This document shows positions 24,904 to 33,169 of a stretch of DNA of 64,000 nucleotides, in pieces. Each line of letters opens with the position of its first letter. Positions within the stretch are counted from its first letter, which is position 1. The DNA lies in contig NZ_QQNH01000006.1 in NCBI RefSeq assembly GCF_003345525.1, forward strand, positions 1-64,000, read 5' to 3'. The DNA comes from Pelagibacterium lacus. GTDB taxonomy: Bacteria > Pseudomonadota > Alphaproteobacteria > Rhizobiales > Devosiaceae. Under the pieces are notes generated by a model that ran no database searches, was not told where the DNA came from, and saw only the letters and a list, made by a program, of their open reading frames with translations. A program made the position numbers and the translations under genes.

Positions 24904-26529
24904 TCAGCCGTCGAGCCCCTTGCGGCGGCGGCGCCAGCCGGGGAGGGCGGCCACGAGGCCCAGCGCCAGCAGGACGAGCAGCGGCCCGTACCGCCATTGG
25001 GCGAAAACCGTCGCGGCGAGGGGCTGGTCGGGCACCCCCTTGATGGCCCCCACCTGTCCTTCCGCCAGCATGGTCTCGATCCGGCCCAGCGGGTCGACCA
25101 GGGCGGAAATGCCCGAATTGGCGGCGCGCACCAGGGCACGCCCTTCCTCGACCGCCCGAATGCGGGCGTGGTGGAAATGCTGGGCCGGGCCGATCGAGCC
25201 GTCGAACCAGGCGTCATTGGTGAGCACCAGCAGGAAGGCCGCCTCCTCGACCGGGCCCAGCGCACCGGGGAAGACGATCTCGTAGCAGATGAGCGGCAGG
25301 AAGGCGGGCGAGCCCGGGAGCTCCATCAGCCGGCGTTCGGACCCCGCTGCCCAACCCTGTGATCCCGCGACGAACTGCGTGACGCCCAGGGCGCGGAACA
25401 GGTCGTCAAAGGGCAGATATTCCCCGAACGGCACCAGATGGGTCTTGTCGTAGGAAGTCACCACCTCGCCGGCTCCGTTGAAGGCGAGGATGGAGTTGTA
25501 TGGCTTGGCGCCGGGCACGATTTCGCCATTGGTGCCATAGGGCTCGCGCGGCGCGCCGGTCACCAGCCAGATTGCGTCGGGCAGCGTGCGGGCGATCTGG
25601 GCGAGCAGTTCGGGCTCGTCGGAGAGAAAGAACGGGATGGCCGCCTCGGGCCAGATGAGATGGGTGACGTCGTCCAGACCGGCGTCGTCGGGGCCGACCT
25701 GCATGGTCGAAAGATCGAGCAGGCGCTGGATGGTCTCGGCCCGGGCATAGGTCTGCCATTTGATGTCCTGGGAGATCACCGGCTGCACGATGCGCAGATT
25801 GACCCCGTCGAGCGGCGTGGTCGGGGTGTTGCCGAGGCGGTAGTGCCCCCAGCCGATCTGCAGTGCGATGAGGGCGAAGGCAGCGAACAGCGGCGCGATG
25901 CGGGCCACCAGCGAGCGGTCGGCCGCCGGCCAGACCAGGGCGGGCGTCGCGGCGATGAGGACGGCGAAAAAGCTCAGCCCATAGACCCCGACCAGGCTGG
26001 CCGCCTGCATCATCTCGGCATTGGCGGTGAGGGCATAGCCCAGAAGGTTGAAGGGAAAGCCGGTGAAAAGGGTCCCCCGCGCCCATTCGGCGAGGGTGAG
26101 TCCAACCGCGAGGGCGAAAATGCGCCCGGCCCCCGACGACCAGAGCATATGGGCCAGCGCCGTCCCCATTCCCCAGAACAGGGCCAGCACCAGCGCCAGC
26201 CCGGCGACCGCCGGGGGCATGGCGGCGAGCAGCCAGCCGCCATCGACCAGGAAGGCCGCCCCCACCCAATGCAGCGTCACGGCGAAATAGCCGAACCCGA
26301 AGGCGAACCCGATGCGGAAGGCCGGGCCGAACACAGCGCCCGCAAGCCCCTTGCGGCGCTCAGCGCCGTCAAGCGCCCAGACCAGTACGGACAGCCCGAG
26401 GAACAGGGCGGGGAGGAAAAACACCGGCGCCGCCGACAGTCCGGCGATCGCCCCGGCCAGCATGACAAAGAGAGCCCGGCGCCAGCCGAAGGACAGCATG
26501 GCGAATTCGGCGAGAGCGGTCATCATCAT
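24904..26529 (-). CDS. lnt: Apolipoprotein N-acyltransferase
   Basis: 541 residues, an inner-membrane enzyme that adds the third acyl chain to lipoproteins. The first ~220 residues contain six or more membrane helices. The periplasmic nitrilase-like domain follows with the catalytic Glu in [10 protein letters not shown], the Lys in [15 protein letters not shown] and the Cys in [11 protein letters not shown], then [25 protein letters not shown] last helix ([16 protein letters not shown]) and a basic tail end it. Three ATG codons in a row open the frame; AAGG favours the third. metK follows downstream; the corC-type gene and the small XRE regulator often seen in this block are absent. Confidence 0.95.
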   Translation of the reverse strand: MMMTALAEFAMLSFGWRRALFVMLAGAIAGLSAAPVFFLPALFLGLSVLVWALDGAERRKGLAGAVFGPAFRIGFAFGFGYFAVTLHWVGAAFLVDGGWLLAAMPPAVAGLALVLALFWGMGTALAHMLWSSGAGRIFALAVGLTLAEWARGTLFTGFPFNLLGYALTANAEMMQAASLVGVYGLSFFAVLIAATPALVWPAADRSLVARIAPLFAAFALIALQIGWGHYRLGNTPTTPLDGVNLRIVQPVISQDIKWQTYARAETIQRLLDLSTMQVGPDDAGLDDVTHLIWPEAAIPFFLSDEPELLAQIARTLPDAIWLVTGAPREPYGTNGEIVPGAKPYNSILAFNGAGEVVTSYDKTHLVPFGEYLPFDDLFRALGVTQFVAGSQGWAAGSERRLMELPGSPAFLPLICYEIVFPGALGPVEEAAFLLVLTNDAWFDGSIGPAQHFHHARIRAVEEGRALVRAANSGISALVDPLGRIETMLAEGQVGAIKGVPDQPLAATVFAQWRYGPLLVLLALGLVAALPGWRRRRKGLDG

Positions 26530-26658
26530 CCTTGCGGCCGAATCAGTACGCCATGACGGTGGCCATGAGAGGGGCCTCGCGTCAACCGAACCGGCGCCCG
26601 GACGGCAAAAAGGGCGGAGCGCGCAAGCGCCCCGCCCTGGACTTTGGTCGGCCGCGAA

Positions 26659-27264
26659 TTACTGCGTGGTGACCTCGCCTTCGACGTCGGTTTCCACATC
26701 GGTGGTGACGTCGGTCCCGGCGCCGCCATCCATGTCGCTGGAGGCGTCATCGACATAGATGGTCACCGAGGTGTCGGCTTCAGCCCACACCGCGACCACG
26801 TCGCTGCTGTCATAGCCTTCGGCTTCCAGCGCCGCGACGATCTCGGCATTGCCGTCGATATTGGCCTGCAGCGCGTCGATATCGGCCTCGAATTCGGTCC
26901 GCGTATCGGCAAAGCTTTCGGCCGTGATCTCATCGGCATCGCCCAGCGTGGAAATCGGCACGATGCTGATCTCGGTCTCGGCGGTGATGGCGCTCAGATC
27001 GACCGTCGCCGCCGACTGGACCGCCGTGGACAGGTCCTCATAGGTATGGACGCCGTCTTCGGCTTCCCCGCCGACAGTCACCACGGCATCGACGCCAGCA
27101 TCGACACCCGCGTCCACACCGGCATCCACGCCAGCGTCGACATCGAGGTCGTCACCGACATCGACCCCGACGTCCACGCCGGCATCGACATCCTGGGCCA
27201 GTGTTGCCAGGGGCATGGACAGGGCCAGGGCCGTACCAAGGGCAAGAGCAGAGAGCTTCTTCAT
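26659..27264 (-). CDS. Secreted low-complexity protein with VDAG tetrapeptide repeats
   Basis: 201 residues from the ATG at 27262-27264 with GGAG upstream. A signal peptide (MKKLSALALGTALALSMPLATLAQ) is clear. Residues ~25-65 are a run of DVDAGVDVGVDVG and VDAGVDAG units. The rest is acidic, with segments such as EADIDALQANIDGNAEIVAALEAEGYDSSDVVAVWAE and a Thr/Val/Asp tail. No family is recognised. The middle part resembles a small helical domain. The codons of the repeat units differ at third positions, so the repeat is maintained at protein level and is not a fresh DNA slippage. Very acidic, perhaps surface or periplasmic and cation-binding. Confidence 0.75.
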   Translation of the reverse strand: MKKLSALALGTALALSMPLATLAQDVDAGVDVGVDVGDDLDVDAGVDAGVDAGVDAGVDAVVTVGGEAEDGVHTYEDLSTAVQSAATVDLSAITAETEISIVPISTLGDADEITAESFADTRTEFEADIDALQANIDGNAEIVAALEAEGYDSSDVVAVWAEADTSVTIYVDDASSDMDGGAGTDVTTDVETDVEGEVTTQ

Positions 27265-27593
27265 TTTCAGTCTCCGTTTTTGAGCGTTTGGAAGGGCTTT
27301 GGCGCTCTTCCTCTTTCGGAAGCGGTTGAACGGGCCGGACCCGGATTCGCCGCCTCTCTCGGGGGAGACAACGGATGACTTCCCATCGGGTTGCACAATT
27401 GCCTGCGCGATCTGTCGCAGCCCGGAGGCGGCTTTGCAGCCCCGCTGCTGCCCGCGCAAAGGCTGGAAATGCGGTCATTATCATGGATTACAGGCGGGTT
27501 GAGCGCCCATGAGCGGGCTCGTGCGATCCACTGGCCATCGCCCCGAAACCGCATTATGGTCCCGCCTCTTTTCCACGTGCCCGAATTTCCCCC
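27265..27593. other. Intergenic stretch without a supported gene
   Basis: 329 bp between the divergent VDAG-repeat gene and azlC. I see no supported ORF, no RNA gene, and no convincing promoter pair. It must contain the two divergent promoters. The open frames that cross it are extensions of neighbouring genes in other frames. Confidence 0.5.
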
Positions 27594-28295
27594 ATGTCCG
27601 CACCTCCCGCCTCCTTCCGCCTCGGCGCGCAGATATCCATGCCGTTCACCATCGGCTATGTCCCGGTGGGGATCGCCTTCGGCATCGCGGCGATCAAGGT
27701 CGGGCTGTCGCCGCTCGAAGCGGTGTTCATCTCGGCGGCGGTCTATGCCGGGGCGAGCCAGTTCCTCGTCCTGGCGCTGCTCGGGGGCGGCGCGCCGATC
27801 CTCGTCACCGCGCTCTCGATCATCGCCACCAATGTGCGACACATCTTTTACGGCCCCGCCCTCATCGAAAAGGCGCGCGACCGGGCCGACAAGCGCCATG
27901 CCTGGGCCTGGAGCTTCTGGCTGTCGGACGGGGCCTTCGCCTCGGCGCTGATCGGGCTCAACCGCTCCAAAGACAATTTCTCCCCCCGCTACATGTTCGG
28001 GATCGGCTTCGGGCCGTATTTCGCCTGGCTGGCGGGCACCATCATCGGGGCGTATTTCGGCGCGGTGCTGGGCGCCTATCCGGTGATCGACGCGGCCATG
28101 GAATTCCTGATGCCGGCCCTGTTCCTTGCCATGATGCTGTCCATGCTCGACCGCGAGACCGTGCCCGTGGTGATCGTCACGGCGCTGGCTGCCATCGGCC
28201 TCACGCTCACGGTTTCGGTCACGGTGGGCATCATCGGCGGCATGGTGGTCGGCGCCCTCGCCGGGCTGGTGCCGTGGCGGAGGCTGGGGCGATGA
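27594..28295 (+). CDS. azlC: AzlC family branched-chain amino acid exporter, large subunit
   Basis: 233 residues with about six membrane helices. MPFTIGYVPVGIAFGIAA, SAAVYAGASQFLVLALLGGGAP and IIATNVRHIFYGPALIE are the conserved AzlC segments. With its small partner AzlD it exports branched-chain amino acids or similar compounds in other bacteria (BrnFE, YgaZH). The gene overlaps azlD by four bases (ATGA). Start at the ATG in MSAPPASFRLGAQ; a ribosome site is not clear. Confidence 0.92.
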   Translation: MSAPPASFRLGAQISMPFTIGYVPVGIAFGIAAIKVGLSPLEAVFISAAVYAGASQFLVLALLGGGAPILVTALSIIATNVRHIFYGPALIEKARDRADKRHAWAWSFWLSDGAFASALIGLNRSKDNFSPRYMFGIGFGPYFAWLAGTIIGAYFGAVLGAYPVIDAAMEFLMPALFLAMMLSMLDRETVPVVIVTALAAIGLTLTVSVTVGIIGGMVVGALAGLVPWRRLGR

Positions 28296-28612
28296 ATTCC
28301 GAATTCTGGACGATCACCATATTGGTGGCCATCGGCACCTATCTCATCCGCTTCCTGCCCACCTTCCTGATGCGCGGCACCGGCAATCCCGATTCCCCGC
28401 TCAGCCGGTTCCTCGCCGCCACCGGGCCGGCGGCCATTGCCGCGCTGTTCGTCGGCGCCCTTCTGCCCCGGATCGCGCCCGACTGGCCGGTCATCGCCCC
28501 GCTGGCGGCCGGCGCGCTCGCCGTAGTCGCGGTCTATTGGTGGCGGCGCGAGGTGACCATCGCCACCCTGGCCGGGGCGGTGGCCTATGGCGTCGTCTTC
28601 GCACTGGTGTGA
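28292..28612 (+). CDS. azlD: AzlD family branched-chain amino acid exporter, small subunit
   Basis: 106 residues, four short membrane helices: WTITILVAIGTYLIRFLPTFLM, FLAATGPAAIAALFVGALLPRI, VIAPLAAGALAVVAVYWW and ATLAGAVAYGVVFALV. The RFLPTFLM and the Gly/Pro-rich second helix are typical of AzlD. It begins inside the end of azlC (ATGA), so the two subunits are made together. Confidence 0.92.
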   Translation: MNSEFWTITILVAIGTYLIRFLPTFLMRGTGNPDSPLSRFLAATGPAAIAALFVGALLPRIAPDWPVIAPLAAGALAVVAVYWWRREVTIATLAGAVAYGVVFALV

Positions 28613-28689
28613 TCGCCGCCGCCATGGCACGGTCATCTTTTGGATGCTAGCCTCCCGGCCACGGGGGTGATTTGCCAAGGAGGACCAGG

Positions 28690-29076
28690 ATGAAGACGCT
28701 TTTGCTTGCCACGGCCATCGGTGCCCTGGCGCTGTCGGCCGCTCCGGCGGGGGCCGTGGAGACCGGCATGCAGCTGGTGTTCGAGCTCGAGGGCAATGCC
28801 CAGCGCGACATTGCCGTCTATCAGTGCGACGGCATGGATGAACCCAAATCGGTGCAATATATCAATGCCCATCCCCATTTCCTGGCCATCGTGCCGGTGG
28901 AAGGGGAGGACCTGATCTTCGTCAACGTCATCTCGGGCTCGGGCGCGCGCTATGTCTCGGGCCAGTATGAATGGTGGAGCCGGGGCAACGAGGCCATGTT
29001 CACCGACGCCATGACGGCAACCGAGGATGCCGAGGCCGAGCCGGCCATGTGCCACACCATCGAGGATATTCCCTGA
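28690..29076 (+). CDS. MliC-type C-type lysozyme inhibitor
   Basis: 128 residues from the ATG at 28690, with AGGACCAGG upstream. A signal peptide (MKTLLLATAIGALALSAAPAGA) targets the periplasm; no lipobox Cys is seen. The mature part is an MliC domain: YQCDGMDEPKSVQYIN, ILAIVPV-like strand, and the signature SGSGARYVSGQYEWWSRGNEAMF, whose Ser and Lys/Arg positions contact the lysozyme active site in known MliC proteins. Two Cys (QCD and AMCHTIE) can form the family disulfide. It probably protects peptidoglycan from host or predator lysozyme. Confidence 0.85.
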   Translation: MKTLLLATAIGALALSAAPAGAVETGMQLVFELEGNAQRDIAVYQCDGMDEPKSVQYINAHPHFLAIVPVEGEDLIFVNVISGSGARYVSGQYEWWSRGNEAMFTDAMTATEDAEAEPAMCHTIEDIP

Positions 29077-29118
29077 AAATCAGTTGAGCGATGGGGCTTG
29101 TGAGAATAAAAGAGGAAC

Positions 29119-29610
29119 ATGAACCCCGCCCAGCCCTTGCTTGAACCCTCCCTCACCGATGGCCGCCAGTCGGCCACCGCCCTGCGCGTGCAGCGCGGAG
29201 TGATGCGCTATCTGCGCTCGGTGCACGACATGACCTGCTTTGCCGAAGTGCCGCTGCGCAATGGGCGCCGGGCCGATGTGGTGGGGCTGGGCTGCAAGGG
29301 CGAGATCTGGATCGTCGAGATCAAGTCGAGCCTCATCGACTACAAGGTTGACGCCAAATGGCCCCATTACAAGGAATTCTGCGACCGGTTCTTCTTCTGC
29401 AAGCCCCCCGAGCTCGATGCGGGGATTTTCCCGGAGGCCGAGGGGCTGATGGTGGCGGACGGCCATTGGGGCGACATCATGCGCCCCGCCGCCCATGACC
29501 CGCTGCCCGGCGCGCGGCGCAAGGCGATGATGCTCAAGCTCGCCCGGCTGGGCGCCGACAGGGTCCATGCGCTGATGGACCCCGAGACCCGGCGCGAGGA
29601 TCTATTCTGA
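29119..29610 (+). CDS. mmcB: MmcB family DNA repair protein
   Basis: 163 residues. A PD-(D/E)xK-like core is visible: VPLRNGRRADVVGLGCKGEIWIVEIKSSLIDYKVDAKWPHYKEFCDRFFF, with the conserved D, E and K in RADVV and VEIKSS. The ending ARRKAMMLKLARLGADRVHALMDPE matches the alphaproteobacterial MmcB family, an SOS-induced protein of Caulobacter that prepares damaged DNA for translesion synthesis by ImuB/DnaE2. AGAGGAAC precedes the start. Its end overlaps the converging YbaY-META gene by nine bases. Confidence 0.88.
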   Translation: MNPAQPLLEPSLTDGRQSATALRVQRGVMRYLRSVHDMTCFAEVPLRNGRRADVVGLGCKGEIWIVEIKSSLIDYKVDAKWPHYKEFCDRFFFCKPPELDAGIFPEAEGLMVADGHWGDIMRPAAHDPLPGARRKAMMLKLARLGADRVHALMDPETRREDLF

Positions 29611-30402
29611 CGGCGTTTCCGCTGCCGCCTCGGCGGTAAGGGTGGCGAGGCGATTGCCCTCGGCATCGATGAGGATCAGCGTGTCGCCCTCGATCCCATA
29701 GGCGGTCGCGGCCTGCAGCGCGGCGAAAAAGCCCTGCTCCTGCTCCATGCTGGCCGGGTCGCACGCCATCAGGGTCGCCGCCACCTGTCCGATGGCGAAG
29801 CTGCCATCCTCCGCAAAGGCGATATTGCCGCCATAGGAATTGCAGCCCCCATTGCCGCCCAGCGACGCGCCCCCGGCCTCGAAACGCAGCGTGCTCTCGA
29901 CCCCTTCATTGGCCGCCTCGGCGCCCAGCAGGGACAGCCGCCAGGCCGTCCCGGCCAGCTCGGCAGGCATCGCCGCCTCGGCCTCCGCGCCGGGCGCTTC
30001 CGAGAGGGCGCGCACCAGCTCGAGCCCGATGGGCTCATTTGCGGCGAGGGGGTCGAGCTCGTTCCGGGTGTCGGTGATGAACCACAATTCGCCCTCGACC
30101 TCGATGCGCGCCGCGAGGGCATAGGTGTGGCCCGCCTCGATCGCGGACGCGTCGACCTCGAGCACGAAGCCGATGGGAATCTGCCCGGCCGGGTCGATCA
30201 CCTGTTCGGCGAGGGTCCGGGACGGCGCATCGGCCAGCGACACGTCGAGCAGCGAGACCGTGGCGACGGCGCTCTCGGGGAGGGCGATGCGTTCGCGATA
30301 GGCGAGGTCGCCGGTGATCGTATGGGTCTGGGCCAGGGCCGAGCCGGCCAGAAAAAGGCTGGACAGGGCGGCGAGCGCGAGGGCGGGCAAACGGATGGTC
30401 AT
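29602..30402 (-). CDS. Secreted YbaY-like plus META-domain protein
   Basis: 266 residues from the ATG at 30400-30402 with GGAG upstream. A signal peptide (MTIRLPALALAALSSLFLAGSALA) is followed by two domains. Residues ~25-135 resemble YbaY: GDLAYRERIALPESAVATVSLLDVSLADAPSRTLAEQVI ... IPIGFVLEVD. Residues ~150-255 resemble a META (HslJ) domain: LAGTAWRLSLL, LRFEAGGASLGGNGGCNSYGGNIAFAEDGSFAIGQVAATLMACDP. HslJ is linked to novobiocin resistance, YbaY to envelope proteins, with no known activity. This is an envelope-stress protein by family association. It has the two META Cys. Confidence 0.85.
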   Translation of the reverse strand: MTIRLPALALAALSSLFLAGSALAQTHTITGDLAYRERIALPESAVATVSLLDVSLADAPSRTLAEQVIDPAGQIPIGFVLEVDASAIEAGHTYALAARIEVEGELWFITDTRNELDPLAANEPIGLELVRALSEAPGAEAEAAMPAELAGTAWRLSLLGAEAANEGVESTLRFEAGGASLGGNGGCNSYGGNIAFAEDGSFAIGQVAATLMACDPASMEQEQGFFAALQAATAYGIEGDTLILIDAEGNRLATLTAEAAAETPSE

Positions 30403-30632
30403 GGCAAAATCTCCGGTCGGGAAAGGGGTAAAACCGTGGCGGGGGTTGTGGGTTCCCGGCGCTGAACGCGGGCTGAACGGGCCGGTAACGCTAACCCGCA
30501 GCGTTAATTTCCCGGCCAAACGCGCATAAAGCGCATGGGACGCATATAAACATGGTTAAGCATTGATGAAGCCCGTCCGCCGGGGCTCTGCTCGTTTCGT
30601 CGAAGAGCAAAACCCGCCCCAAGGAGGCAATC

Positions 30633-31094
30633 ATGAAACTTCTCGCAACCGCTACCGTCGTTTCCGCCCTGGCCTTCGCCGCTCCGGCCCATGCCCAGCT
30701 GCTCAATTCGGGCAATTCGGGCCTGCTCGGCATCGGCAACAACCTGCTCGCCTTCCAGACCGGCCATATCTCGGTCCTCAACGGCGGCGTCCTCAACGGC
30801 TCCAACGTCTTGTCGGGCATCGGGCTCGGTTCGTCCGCCAGCGCCAACAACGCCGCGACCAACACCACCGGCTCCAGCCATGCGGTGGTCACCGGCCGCG
30901 ACAACACCTATATCCCCGGCCGCGGCAACACCATCGTCTCGGGCAAGGGCAACACGGTGGGCTCGGGCAATATCTCCGGCTATGGCCACACCGTCGTCCC
31001 CGGCAACAGCAACGTGATCGGCACCGGCAACGCGGTCGGCAACCAGTGGGGTTCCAATTTCTACACCCACTCGCTCAACAGCTTCGGCTGGTGA
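30633..31094 (+). CDS. Secreted Gly-Asn-rich repeat protein
   Basis: 153 residues, AGGAGG upstream of the ATG, signal peptide MKLLATATVVSALAFAAPAHA. The mature part is almost entirely Gly, Asn, Ser, Thr and Val. Residues ~85-140 show a loose repeat G-x-G-N-T/N-x-V/I (GRDNTYIPGRGNTIVSGKGN, then TVGSGNISGYGHTVVPGNSN), which suggests a beta-solenoid with short turns. It is reminiscent of surface or fibre-like proteins. No Cys and few charges. No family recognised. Neighbours are unrelated by strand or function. Confidence 0.75.
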   Translation: MKLLATATVVSALAFAAPAHAQLLNSGNSGLLGIGNNLLAFQTGHISVLNGGVLNGSNVLSGIGLGSSASANNAATNTTGSSHAVVTGRDNTYIPGRGNTIVSGKGNTVGSGNISGYGHTVVPGNSNVIGTGNAVGNQWGSNFYTHSLNSFGW

Positions 31095-31148
31095 CCTCCC
31101 GCAGGCTTCGTTCCGACCGTGCCCCCGGGACGAGCGAGACCTGCACCA

Positions 31149-31811
31149 CTACCAGTCAGGCCCGGTCCGGGTCGGCATTGCGCCGGCCCGGGCTGTGGCG
31201 TTGGGTGCGTTTTCGGCCCCGGTCCGCGCCGGCACGACGCCAGACGCTTCGAGGGTGATGGTGGTCACCGCGTGGCGCGGGTCGCGCGCGAAACTCATCT
31301 CCCCGATGGCATAGGGCTCGGAGGCCACCGCCGCCACGCTCAGCCGCCCGCGACAGGCCCAGGGCTCGTCCTCATGGGTGAAGGGAATGGCCAGGGCAAT
31401 CACCGCCTCGCTGCGCGCCAGCCTCTGGAAGCGCTGCGCCATGGTGGCCAGCACCGGGTTGATCGCCGCGTCGAACAGCCAGCCGAACTGGGCCAGCGGC
31501 CCGCCGCGCATGCGCAGGAACGGGCTGGCGGCCACAATGTCCAGCCGGGCGTCGAACAGCGCCAGCGGTCCATGGGCGCCTTCCACATAGGCCAGCAAGG
31601 CCTCCACCTGCTCGTCCCGCCGTCCCCAGACCAGGGCCCTGATGGCCTCGGCATTGTGGGCGCGCGGGGCGTCGCGGCCGCTTTCCCAGCGCGAAATCTG
31701 CCCCTGGCTCACCCCCAGGGTCCGGGCGATGGCCTCCTGATTGATCCGGGCGCGGATGCGAAAGCGCCGCAGCGCATCGCCCAGATCCCCGATATCGCTC
31801 ATCTGTGTCAT
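31149..31811 (-). CDS. XRE family regulator with a PAS-like C-terminal domain
   Basis: 220 residues from the ATG at 31809-31811; the ATG at 31802 is an equally weak choice. Residues ~5-65 are a Cro/CI helix-turn-helix: LGDALRRFRIRARINQEAIARTLGVSQGQISRWESGRDAPRAH. Residues ~80-190 look like a PAS or MmyB-type ligand domain: LFDARLDIVAASPFLRMRGGPLAQFGWLFDAAINPVL. A tail rich in Ala, Arg and Thr ends it. The gene faces away from the outer-membrane barrel gene, about 110 bp apart, and could control it. Confidence 0.8.
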   Translation of the reverse strand: MTQMSDIGDLGDALRRFRIRARINQEAIARTLGVSQGQISRWESGRDAPRAHNAEAIRALVWGRRDEQVEALLAYVEGAHGPLALFDARLDIVAASPFLRMRGGPLAQFGWLFDAAINPVLATMAQRFQRLARSEAVIALAIPFTHEDEPWACRGRLSVAAVASEPYAIGEMSFARDPRHAVTTITLEASGVVPARTGAENAPNATARAGAMPTRTGPDW

Positions 31812-31920
31812 GCTACGTAAAAACCCCGGTCCGCCGATGATGGGAGTGTCAACCACGCCCGCCCCATGCTCGACGCCATCAGAGCATCCGCCGGTGAACA
31901 AGTGTTATGGGGGCGTATCC

Positions 31921-33093
31921 GTGATCATCCTGAACTGGGGCCGCATCGCCTGCCTCGTCCTCGCCGCCACCGCTGCCGCGCCCGCCGCCGCTGGGGACCT
32001 CCCCGTGGCGCTGGAGAGTTCTTTCGAGGCGGGCTGGACCTCCAACGCCCAGGACGGGCCGGGGGGCAGCGGCTCGGCCTATGTCATCGACAGCCACACC
32101 CTGGCGCTCACCGCCGGGGAGGGCGATGCGATGCTGCGGGCGGCGTTCGGGATCGAGCAGACCCGCTATCTCTCCCTGCCGGCCCTCGATGACTGGCTGG
32201 CCCGGGCGCGTATCGAGGCCGGCATCGGATTGGGCCCCGACACCCGGCTGCGGGGGCGGCTGGACCTCTTCTATGAGGAACAGGGCAATTGGGCCGCGAC
32301 CGGGCTGGAGATGCTGGGGACACGGAGCCCGCTCTTCACCGGCAAGGCCGGTCTGCGCCTCGAACACCGCGCCGGGCAGGCGCTTCTTGGCCTCTCGGTT
32401 GGCTATGAGGCGCGGCGCCCGGGCGAAACCCGGATCGAGGCCGATCTGGTGCCGCCGCTGCGCACCGCGTCCCATGCCGATCTCTTTTCGGCCGGGCTCG
32501 ATCTCGCCCATCCGCTCGGCCGCCACGCCACCCTCTCGGGCGTGGTGGAATGGCAGGCGGTCGTGGTCGAGGCGGCCGAACAGGCGCTTTACGGCCGCGT
32601 GCCCGGCCAGCTCTGGCGCATCGCCGGGGGCATCGAGATCGGCGACGGTAGCGGCACGGCGCTCGCCCTGCGCGGCGGCGCGGACATGCTGTTCGCCGGC
32701 CTTGACGGCATCGCGCCCATCGTCCTGCCCTATGCCCGGGCGGAGATGAGCCTCGTCCTTGTCCCCGGGCTGACGCTGCGCGGCTCGCTCTCGGCCGAGG
32801 CCGATATCGGCGATCCGGCCGATCTCTACGCCGATTGGCGCCTGCGGGCCCGCGCCGGGCTGATGGTCAACCCGCTCGACGGCCTCTCGCTGGAGGCGGC
32901 GCTGTCCGCGCAGCAGCGCCGCTCGGCGGCCCTCGACGTCACCATCGAGACCGAATGGGGCGCTTCCGCCGAGGCGGTCTATCGCCTCGGCCCGCTCTCG
33001 CTTTCGGGCAAGCTCGCCTATCGGCGGGTCGAGGGGCTGGCCGGGCCCTATGACGAGAACCGGCTGGGCCTGCGCGTCGCGGCCAATCTCTGA
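31921..33093 (+). CDS. Outer-membrane beta-barrel protein
   Basis: 390 residues from a GTG at 31921 with GGGGG upstream; the frame is open further upstream but the GTG starts exactly at the signal peptide (MIILNWGRIACLVLAATAAAPAAAG). The mature protein is a series of amphipathic strands of 9-12 residues, many with alternating charged and Leu/Val residues (LRGRLDLFYEEQG, GLRLEHRAGQALLGLSVGYEARRPG, LRGSLSAEADIG), and ends ENRLGLRVAANL, with Leu near the C-terminus rather than the usual Phe. It is most likely a 14-18 strand barrel. The substrate is unknown. Divergent from the XRE regulator. Confidence 0.7.
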   Translation: MIILNWGRIACLVLAATAAAPAAAGDLPVALESSFEAGWTSNAQDGPGGSGSAYVIDSHTLALTAGEGDAMLRAAFGIEQTRYLSLPALDDWLARARIEAGIGLGPDTRLRGRLDLFYEEQGNWAATGLEMLGTRSPLFTGKAGLRLEHRAGQALLGLSVGYEARRPGETRIEADLVPPLRTASHADLFSAGLDLAHPLGRHATLSGVVEWQAVVVEAAEQALYGRVPGQLWRIAGGIEIGDGSGTALALRGGADMLFAGLDGIAPIVLPYARAEMSLVLVPGLTLRGSLSAEADIGDPADLYADWRLRARAGLMVNPLDGLSLEAALSAQQRRSAALDVTIETEWGASAEAVYRLGPLSLSGKLAYRRVEGLAGPYDENRLGLRVAANL

Positions 33094-33169
33094 CGCTGCG
33101 TCAGTCTGCGGTTGGCTCGGCCGCCGCCCTCTGGCAAAAGGGGGCGCTGACAGCCAGACGGAGGATTCC

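Noticed and set aside
27085-27190. DNA repeat in the VDAG gene as a CRISPR or microsatellite
   Set aside because: Units are 12 bp with differing third bases and code in frame; no spacers. No CRISPR array was seen in the window.
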